The position numbers were made by a program, and so were the translations under genes. A stretch of 19,115 nt of DNA from positions 1-19,115 of the forward strand of contig CAZKDV010000044.1 in assembly GCA_964551645.1 (NCBI GenBank). Direction: 5' to 3'. Below the pieces are notes generated by a model. It ran no database searches and had not been told where the DNA came from. It saw only the letters and a list, made by a program, of their open reading frames with translations. The stretch comes from CAZKDV01 sp964551645 (GTDB taxonomy: Bacteria; Bacteroidota; Bacteroidia; Bacteroidales; DTU049). Below, in pieces: positions 1 through 10,700 of the stretch (the stretch's first letter is position 1; each line of letters opens with the position of its first letter).

Positions 1-1797
1 TATGCCTGCACTCTTATCAATTGTCAAATTGTAATATGGATTTGTTGTTGGCATCTTTATAGTTTGTGCGACTGCCCCTGTATATATCACAGTGTTTTCA
101 TCAACTGATGGGATTAAAGTTCCTGCTATACTTGCATTTGACAAAGAAAACACCCCATTGTTTGTTATAGAACCCGCCCCAGCAATAGCTGATGTTGCTA
201 ATGAATTTAAGATTCCACTATTTGTTAAAGGTGCGGTTACGCTAAATGTGCTGTTTACATTAAGCGTTACTCCCGATAAAATTTCGGTACCAACAGTAAC
301 AGATAATATTCCAAAACTAGTTGCTTTACTACCTCCAACAGTTTTCACACTTCCCATAAGTGTATATGTGCCTATTGCACTAGACACATCAAAATTGCCG
401 TCATTAACTATATTTTTACTAAAGTTAACATTTCCAGCCAAAGCGTCTGAACTGAATGTTCCTCCGTTTTTAACAACAAAATTGCCATTATAATTCTTAA
501 TACCCGTAGCACTCTTGTGAGTTAATGTTCCTGCAATTACTATTGAATCATTTATAATTAAAGCAGCATTCGTGCCTTTAAATTCTCCAATCTCTAAAGT
601 GCCATTGTTTATTTTTAAGTAACCACTAATCAAAGTATTGCCTGTTGTAGCTGAGTTGTATAATGTTGTGGTTGAACTGTCTGTATCAATTTCAATATTT
701 CCAAAAGTTGTATTATTGATAGTGGCAAGTATGGTTCTATCTGTTAAACCGCTTGCAATTAAAATCTTGCCCGTACTTGGGTCACCAGCACTTCCGTTTA
801 TAATATTACTATTGCTAATGCTTCCTTTAACTGTAATAGTGTTTGTTCCATAGTATAGAGTTGTTGACGCTCCAACAGTTAAATCGCCTTGTACAGCAAA
901 AGAACCGTCTGCAGTTTTTGTGTTATTAGTAATCTCCAAGTTTCCATATCCGTCAGCCGGTACTGCAAAAACATCTTGAGCCGCATTTCCTGCATAGCTA
1001 ACTGTGCTTGTTGCTGCAAAATCATAGTTTTTAAACAAAGGAAAAGAGCTTGCATTATTACCAGTGCCTGATGTTGTATTATTGTTGGTCATAGTAAATA
1101 CTGCATTGTCTTCGATAGTAAAGGTGCCTGAAGCAAGTCCAGGACCGGTTAATAAATATCCACCATCAATCAATGTAACATTTTCTGCAATAAATAAATT
1201 TCCATTAATAGTGCTTGCAGTTTTTAAAGTTTTTATTCCCCCTTTAGATAACACTAAATTTTGATAAAAATCATCAGATACTTGAGCAGGAATATCTTGA
1301 TTGCCTGTGCCATTGAAATTAATGGTAGAACCTGTAGTAACAAAACCACCTGTTGTAAATACAGCTGTGTTTACAAAATTTCCTGCAATTCCTATTGTGT
1401 CTGTATTAGACAATGTAATATCATTTGTCGTTCTAGCTCCACTAATCAATAAATTATGATAATTTAAGGTAGCAATAACTTGAGCTTCGTTGGAAATGTA
1501 ATTAACATAGCTTCCGTATCCACAAACCACATTTCCTGCAACAGTAATTGTATCAAAAATATTTAATTGTCCGCTTACTCCTTCACCAATAGTTAATGTT
1601 GCATTAGTGTCTATCGTAATATTTTTTACCGAATAAGTTGCTGCATCAGCAATTACGGGGCAATATAATGGAGAAAAACTTTCATCAATAATTACAATGT
1701 CATCTTTATAATTAGGATAAGTACCTCCGTTTGAATCCCAGTTGTTTGGGTTATCCCAATTACTACTTTCTGTACCTTTCCAAACATAAGTATATGC
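1..1797 (-). other. Fourth Trp-motif unit of the giant protein, continues beyond base 1
   Basis: From residue about 3783 the sequence has YTYVWKG (W3788), SSNWDNPNNWDSN and then PNYKDDIVI, close to the motif at residues 35-60. Gly/Thr/Asn-rich beta-solenoid sequence follows to residue 4381 at the window edge. Unlike units 1-3 it shows no FPIG or RYW block inside the window. Any secretion or anchoring domain would be further downstream, outside what I can see. Confidence 0.7.
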
Positions 1798-4700
1798 CAT
1801 TTTTGAATAAAACTCACCCTCATCAGCACCAATATCGGGAGCTGTACCACTATCAGAATAACCAAATTCACCATATCTTATATCTCCATCATAGTCGCCT
1901 AAATCAATAGCCAAGCTAACACCCTTACTCTCAACAATTGAAGGTATGCTTAAATCTATATGCAAATCAACTATATCTGCTCCTCCTGTAGCATTTACAA
2001 ACCCAGCTAAACCATATATAGAATTAGCATCAGGACTGCCAGTTGCTACCTGCCAATCTGCTAAAGTTTCATACGAAGTAGAAGCTAATAATCCGACATT
2101 GCCTCCACCACCCGAAGTATTAAATAGCTGATAATCACTATTAAAACCACTAGCATTGGCAATACCAATAGCAAAGTGCTTACCCGTTCCGCTTCCATTT
2201 GAACGAGAATTATCAAAAATATTATTTCTTAAAGTAATTACCCCACTTGCAGCACTTCTATAATAGGCAAAAGTATTTGTTGAACTTGAACTTACAGTTC
2301 CTCCAATGTAAACCGAGTTGTAATAATATGCACTATTAACAGTAATTGGAATATGAGACAAGCCAATAATAGAGTAATTGCCTGCCACGCTAGAACCTTC
2401 TGAGTCAATACCTAGTCTTATCATATTATTATGCACATTTACTATGCCCGATTTTACAAGGATACCTGTTATTACCGCACTGCCTTGAGCTAGAGATGAA
2501 AGACTGTGGACAAAATTCCTGCTAATATTATGAACTCCTGTAGTTGCTCCTGCGTAAACAACACCTGTTACATTCACTGCTGCTATAGTAACACTATTAG
2601 TATTTGCCAAACCAAACACCTTGTTCCCTGATATGCTATGACCAGTTGCAGTGGTGGATCCCATATAAATTCCCAAAACAGAAGAATTTTCTTGTACTCC
2701 AGCTGCTTGTGATGCAGATGATAGGTTTTTAATAATATTATTATTTATAGTCATCTGAGTACTATTATTAGAGTGGTATATACCTCTCATATATACTCCT
2801 GTACCTGTACTAGTGGCACAAATATTTGCAATTATATTATTACTGATGTCACTTGCTACCGAAGCTGTACTATTAATCCCATAAGAAATGCTTGTTCCTG
2901 CAACAACAATATTATTGGTGCTATCAAAGTCTCCTATGATATTACCTACACTTGTGCCAACTTCAAACATACCTCCTCCTATGTTGATACCAGTAAATGC
3001 CGCACTACCCGTGCCTTCAAGTTTAATTGATTTAATCTTATTATTGTTTATTTGGCTTGCAATAGTTGTTCCTGCTGTACAAGAAATTCCTTGGAAACTC
3101 GAACCTGCCCCTGTGTATTTAATATTGGCAATTATATTATTCTCGATTACAGCAGGATTTGAGCCTGCAGCAACAGATATTCCATAACTTGTTGAAGCTA
3201 CGGAAGATATATTAACAATACTATTAGCTTTTTCGCTATGTCCTATGATGTTAGCTCCATCGCTTCCTATATTTGCAAGACCTCCCGTAACTGCAATTCC
3301 CATAAAAGTTGTTGTATAAGAAGCATGGGTGTTAGTAATACTGATATTAGATATCATATTGGAGTGTACCTCCGAAGCAGTAACACTACCAGCTGCAAGA
3401 GTAATTCCTCTAAAAACATTATTTGCTGTCATATATTTATATTCAAGAGGAGAATCGCCCAAACAATAAGGTTCGCTACCACCAATAAAGTTATTAGTAA
3501 CAATATTGGCATTGCCGCTACCTGCTATTTCAATTCCGTAAAACAAAGAACCTGTTAGCGCACCTGATATTTGATAAATACTATTGTGTTTGATTGTGTG
3601 CTCTCCACTCTTGCCTATGTATATACCTCTAGTAGCACCACTAGCAACCTCATTGTAAATTTTATTGCCATCTCCCAAGCTGTCTCCACCAATAAGCCAA
3701 GTATTTCCACAACCAGTGCCATTAGCATAAATACCTGCTGTTCTAAAGTTCTTAATTTCATTACCCTTAATGACATTATTGCTATTCGGGTTTGCATTAG
3801 TGCCTAATGAATAGATGCCGTATGATGGAGCAGTAGTAGTGCTTGGACTAAATTCGCAATTGCTTACTTCGTTATAACTGTTGCCCACACTTTCACTTGA
3901 AGTGCTAAAAAGCAATGTGCCATTACTAGCCCTACTTTTTAGATTTAAGTTGGTTATCTTGTTATATGTTGCTCCATTAATCAAGCTTATCGCCGGATAT
4001 GCCCCATTTACTGAATTAGAAATAGTTAAGTTTTTACTTGTCCCTCCATCAATAGTAACTCTATCGGCTCCGTCAAGTCTAATTAGGGCATTTGAAACAC
4101 TGCCCGACACTGTCCTACTTTGATTATCAGGCTTAATTGTAATACTATAACCACCCACTCCCAATTCTAACCATTCATTGAGAGCATGTGTACCCATCTC
4201 ATCTGTTAAATCTGATATTATAGTTGCTATCAAATCACCGCTTAGTCTTCCTGTGTTAATGTTTTCAAACAAACCTCCATCATTGGTTAATGAGTTGTAG
4301 GTTGCTCCGCTTGTTCCAACCGTAACCTCGCCGTGTATCACATTTATATAATAGCTGTTTATTATTCCACTTATTGGAAAAACTGTTGAGTCAAGGTCAA
4401 CACCATTTAGCGGAGCCGTTTTAAATATACCTGAATTGATACCCACATTAGGAAGCGAAGGAACTGAAGGACCTTCATCTTGTGCTACAACAAAATATTC
4501 AATAGTTTCAAAGCCAATAACAAAGCCATTTTTTAATTTAGTATAGTCAATTTCAAAATCAAATGAAATGCTACCTACTACTGCCTCAACCCACTTCCAA
4601 CCGTCTGTGGCACTAGTGTTGTCAATATATATGTTGGCATCGGTGCTGCGTTTATAATAAAGTCTTGGAACTTTACCCTGAGCTGTGCTAACATCGCTAC

Positions 4701-7700
4701 CAGCATCAACAACAGCTACGCTTAAAGAAGGAGCTATTAATGTATTTTGCATTTCGATAGGGAAATATGAAATTAGTGGAGGGGTTAAGTCAAGACTAAT
4801 AGACTCAATTTCATCAGCACCTATATCAACTGATGTTCCAGAGCCTTGATAATCGGGGGCACTAAATCTCAAATCACCATCATAGTCGGTGTTGTATCCT
4901 GCTACTGCAATTCCCACGCTTTCTATTTGAGAACCTCCACTTGGATCAATGTGCAAATCTGCCTTGCTTGCTTCGTCTGTGGCATTAACAAAATTAAGTG
5001 TACCATGGGAAGAGTTAATATCTGGATTGTTTGTAGCATTTATCCATTCAGGCAAAATTGAATATACCGTTGTCCCCTCTTCGCCTATATTACCACCTAC
5101 TCCATCAGTGTTAAAAAAGTTATAATCACTTATGAGTCCAGTCATATTAGTAAACCCAATTGCAAAGTGCTTGCCTGTGCCACTAACATTTGAACGCGTA
5201 TTATAGAAAATATTATTGAATAAATATATTGCACCACTTGCTGCAGTACGATTGATGCAATAGGTGTTATTTGAGCTTGAACTAACTGAACCACCAATAT
5301 AAACTGTATTAAAGTAGTAATTACTATTTGCATCTTTGGGAATATGGTAAAAGCCTCTGATAGTGTAATTACCTGAATTGCTTTCGCCCTCGGGAGTAAT
5401 CCCTAATCTAATCATATTGTTTGCAACTGATACCACCCCACTATTCACATGCACACCTGTTATTGTTGATGAAGCATTGTTGGTTGACAATGCCAAGCTA
5501 TGAACAAAGTTTCTTTCAATACGATTAGTTCCGGTGGTAGTACCATTGTAGAAAATACCAGACACATGGGTTGCTGCCGTAGAGTGAGTATTAGTTATGC
5601 TATGAACTGTATTGCCTGTAATAGTGTGGCCTGCTACTGTACTTAACTGTAGAATACCTATTGCTGGTGAATTTGCACCAACTCCTATATATCCTGTTGC
5701 ACTACTTAAATTATAAATCTTGTTATTTGTGATATTTCTAATGCCGGCAGCTGTTGTTCCTAAAGCATGGATACCTCTAACAAATCCACCTGCAGTAGTT
5801 CCTGTATATGAAGCTGAAATATTAGCAATTGTGTTTCCATCAATTGTAATTGTCGGTGATGCACTATTTGCGGCAGTATAAATACCTGTAAAACCAACTA
5901 TGCCTGTAGCATTAGTTAAAGATATGTCTCCAATTGTATTATTTAATACAGTATCATTCCCTAATGTTAAATAAATACCATAAGTTACACTTGCTGTTGC
6001 AAGTGCTGAGTTGATTTTTATAGGGCGACTTCCATCGGTTGAGCCAATAGTGTTGCCCTTGATAAGGTTATTTCCATTTACATCATAAATGCCTACAAAC
6101 AAGAAATCATTTTTACTTGTTCCATGTCCCAACTCTAAATTTCCTATAACATTATCTTCAATGACATTGTTTGTTGCCGCAGCAAGAGTTTGAAGATAGA
6201 TTCCGTAAAAACTTTGGTTTACATTTCCTATTAATGTCCACGGGTCGCCTTGAGCAAAAGGTTGGCTTCCTCCAATATAATTATTTTTGATTATAAAATT
6301 GTCGCTCAAAGCTTGAGTATTTGCTATTTTTATTCCACAACGGACATGCCCACTGCCTGTTTGCGAAGATGTCTGGTAAATATGATTATTTGTTATGGTC
6401 CATGCTGCATTGTGCCCAGCTAAATGTATTCCACTACTTGCATGACTGGGCGAAATATTATAGATGTGATTATTTGTAATAATATTATTTGCATTCCTTA
6501 TTGAAGTAGTGCCATTAGAGTAAATTGCATTTGTTGGCTTGCCATTTGCATCACTCCTATCTCTTATATGACAATAACTTATGGTGTTATTACTATTTCC
6601 AAACACTAATCCTGCAGAAGTGCTAAAATTTATGGTTCCGCTTGTTGCAGTGTTTTGTCCTTGCACATTCAAATATGTCAAAGTGTTATATGTTGCATCA
6701 TTAATGAAACGGAAAGTAGGACTTAGTGTTGAAGTAGTTCGAGTATTTCTAAAAATCCATTCTATCGAAGCACCCTCCCCTCCAGGTCTGCCATCAATAG
6801 TCAACCTATCAATTCCATCAAGATCAATCAAAGGCAAGCCACTTCCGGGGTCACCTGCTGTTAAAAAATTGGTCGAACCTAAAGCAGGTCTAATAGTTAC
6901 TTCCCAAGCAGTATCATTGGTTGCAAACTCGTTAAACACAACTGGTAATGCTGGTTCGCCAGCATAAGTGCTTGGCAATTCAAAAATCACATCTCCAGTA
7001 ATCAAATTTGTTCTTAAAGCATTTGCTATTTCTGTTAAGTTATTATATTTTGTAATGGTTCCTTTCAAACCTTCACCAACGCTTCCGATAGTATAAAAAG
7101 CCTCCGATGTCATTGAAGTTGGCAGTATTGAAGTTACACTATTGTCAACAAAATCTCCGCCAATATTGGCATAAAAAGCTGTTTTAGTGTCAGAATATCC
7201 TATTTTTGAATCTTCATTAATACCATCAGCTGTTATTGTAAGCAAAATATCATTAAACTTGCCTGTTCCCGATGTTTTTTGAATATGCCAATAGCGATCT
7301 TCTATTGATGACAAGCCATCACCTGCAGAACCTCCAGACGCCTCTTCAAAATATTCTGCTTGAGCTGTAAAAATAGCTCCTGTTGCGGCTCCCAGTGTAA
7401 CATCAAAGCCTGCATAAGCATTTTTACCAACAGGGAAGCTATATGTCCCCGAAGATGCACTAGGAATTCTTCTTTCTAGAGGTCCCTTTACATAAGAAGT
7501 TTCCGAGCCTCCTACAACTGCTCCAGTTGCAGCATAAGCGACTGTTAGCAAATTGGTTTCTGTTGTGTTTAATGTACCATTTGTTAGGGTTAGAATCCCT
7601 GAAGTGTGCATAGTTCTTGCCTCGTGAAGAGTAACTCCATCTGAGTGCGAGTTGTTTATCACAAGGTGCCTTGGACCATTTGTAACTGGAAACTCAAATG

Positions 7701-10700
7701 AATTAGTGGTTTGAGCTTGTGAGCCTGCATACTCTAGAGTGGTAACATCACTAATAAAACTAGCTGCATTGGCAAGGGTTCCTTTCATAATTGTCAGGCG
7801 ACCATTTTTGCCAATGGTATTAGTTCCTGCATTTGTTAGTGTAAGATTACCTCCATCGCTAAGGTTAACAGTAATAGAACCAGTGATGCCAGTTGCTAAA
7901 GCCGAACCCGTCACTTGCCCATCTGTACCCGAATAAATATAATGCCCAGCTAAATTAAGGGTGCGAGTTGCAGTTTGAATATTACCATTATTGCCACCTG
8001 CGATTGCAACAATTCCATCTTGATGACCAATATCTATTGTTCCGTTTGCTAATAAAGCAAAAGTAGAACCTGCTCCGCTAATAGTTTTTGTTCCTAAATT
8101 TAATCTTGCTGTCGCATTTACAGTAAACGCCCTACCCGAAGACAATGTCAAATCGCTTTGCAGTGTTGTAATCGCATTTGCTAATACAACATAATTGATA
8201 TATGTGTTGTTTACTGTTCCACTTGTTTGCTTATATTCTTTATTTGCGCCTCTAAAATTAAAAGTTGTAATATAGGTTCCTATTGTTCTTGTAAAAGTAC
8301 CTCCTGTTTGGTAATAATTACCATCTAAATTGAATGTGCATGTGGCATTAGAACTTGACAAGTCGAGTGTTCCACCTGTTTGCAAATAATCACCTCCAAT
8401 ATATAAATTTGTGCCTGTGGTAGTAGATGTTCCTCCTGCATTTACTATTAAATGTCCCTCATTTATTTGCAAATCGCCACCTATTGTCAATGTGGTAGCT
8501 GATGTACCATTTTTGAAAATCACAGCTCCTGAGCCAGTATTGTTTAGGATAAAATTACCACTACAAATAGTTGCAGAACCAGTATATGCAAAAGTATAGT
8601 CCATTGTTTGATATGAATTATCCCATATAATGTTTCCAAAAACTTGTTTTTGCCCTGTAATAGCAGAGGCAACTATACCAACAACTTTCATATTTGACTC
8701 TTTATCCCAACTAGCCGTGGGTATTGCTCCACCGTCTCTATTGTGTATATAATATGAATCTTTTTCAAAAAACAAGCTTGCGGCAGCACTATTTATGCTT
8801 GTGTTATTGCTAAGAGTGCCATTAACAATCATTTTTGAGCTAGAGGCTAAGGTTATGCCGCTTTTATTATCAATATCACCATTAATAGTAGCTATTGCGT
8901 TGGCACTTACGGATAAACTTCCTTCATTAATTATGCTCCCATTAACAATCATGTCATCTTCGGCTTCTCCGTTTGCAACGCTAAAAGTAGTTCCTCCATT
9001 AATTTGCAAAGTTCCATCAACAACAATATCGTCAGCAACAACATTACTAGTTATGGTTACAGTGTGTCCATTATCAATAAGAATTCTGTCTGAATTGGTT
9101 GTTGTTGGGATGCTTAGTGCTTGTATTGGTGCTGGCGATATAAAATCAGGGTCAGAGCTAACCTCCCATATTGAAATATCGTTCCAATTGCCACTTTGCT
9201 TGCTGCGATAGCATAAGTGAGTAGGATTGCTACGAAGGGTATATTCTGCCGATGTTTGAATAAACGAAGTGCCATGGAGTATGCCTTGTGCTGAAACCAC
9301 TGGAGGGTTGACTTCTGAATTATACTCAATCCATACATCATTCACATTATCATAGCGATTTATTTTGTAGCTTGATTCTGTTCCGTTTTTGTCTCCAGCG
9401 CTATATGTAAAATCAATATTCAAATTATAAGTTCCATCTGCAGCCGTTGAGGTCATAGTCCAATAACGAGACACAAAATCACTAGTTACAATATCATTAG
9501 GATGTTTGCTATTCGTAAGCCTAAAGCCTATATTTCTTGCTTTGCTATTAGCAGCAAACTGCATACTAATAGGCGAATAGTTGCTAGATGCATCTCCTAT
9601 GGGGAAAGTGAAAGATGATGCCCCTGTCGCAAAAGCTTTCAAGAGTCGCCCATTACCATCTGCAACTATCATATTATTAGCAGAAAAATCATTACCGCCA
9701 ATACTTGCAGTTCCTTGATTAAAAGTTAAGTCATAATCTCCCAAAATTAATAATCCCTGATTCAAATATAAGGGAATACTTGCATTACTTAAAGTGTAAT
9801 TATTAGACAAACTAACACTTGTCGGGTTATCTATGGTGAGTGTGCCTGAAACTGTTGCTGGCAAACCGCTACCTGTTACTTGCTCACTTGTTCCTGAATA
9901 AATATAATGTCCACCTGCATTAAGTGTACGAGTTGCTGTTTGGATATTACCACTATTGCCACTTGCAACAATTCCCTCTTGATGCCCAATGTCTATTGTT
10001 CCGTTTGATGCTAAGGTAAAAGTGGAACCTGCTCCGCTAATAATTTTTGTTCCAAAATTTAATCTTGCTGACGCATTTACTGTAAACGACCTACTAGAAG
10101 ACAATTCCAAATCACTTTGCAGTGTTATGATTGCGTTGGCTAAAACTACATAATTGATAAATTTATTGTTTACTGTTCCGCTTGTTTGTTTATATTCTTT
10201 ATTTACTCCTCTAAAGTAAAAAGTTGTAACTGTTGCTCCTACTGTTCTATCAAAAGTACCTCCTGTTTGAGTATAATTGCCATCTAAATAGACTGCACAT
10301 GCTATATTTACACTTGAAAGATTAAAAGTACCTCCTGTTTGAATATAATCACCGCCAATATATAAATTTGTTCCAGCAGTAGCACCTGCATTTACTATAA
10401 GAGAACCATTTTCTATTTCTAAATTTCCATCTATATAAATATTTGTAGCTGTAGTTGCATGTTTAAGTCTAACAATTCCACTACCTGTACTTTTTACAAT
10501 AAAATTTCCTTTGAAACTAGTGCCGCTACCTGAAATATTTAAAGGGAAATTAGATGTTTGACTAGGAGAGTTATATTCCAAATTGCCAAAAGTTTGTGCA
10601 ATATTATAAATTAAAGTAGCTGTAGTTATTCCCACAATTTTCACAGTTGAATTGGCATCCCAGCTTAGCACTGCAGGAGCTGTAAGTAATGGCAAGTATC

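Noticed and set aside
9114..9341. Minus-strand 75-codon frame, and similar ones at 1692-1874, 3615-3797 and 5142-5333
   Set aside because: They are out-of-frame shadows on the same strand as the giant gene, with no domain signal.
7903..10356. The repeats as an insertion sequence or CRISPR array
   Set aside because: The repeats are long, in frame with the giant gene, encode protein rungs and lack spacers, terminal inverted repeats or a transposase.
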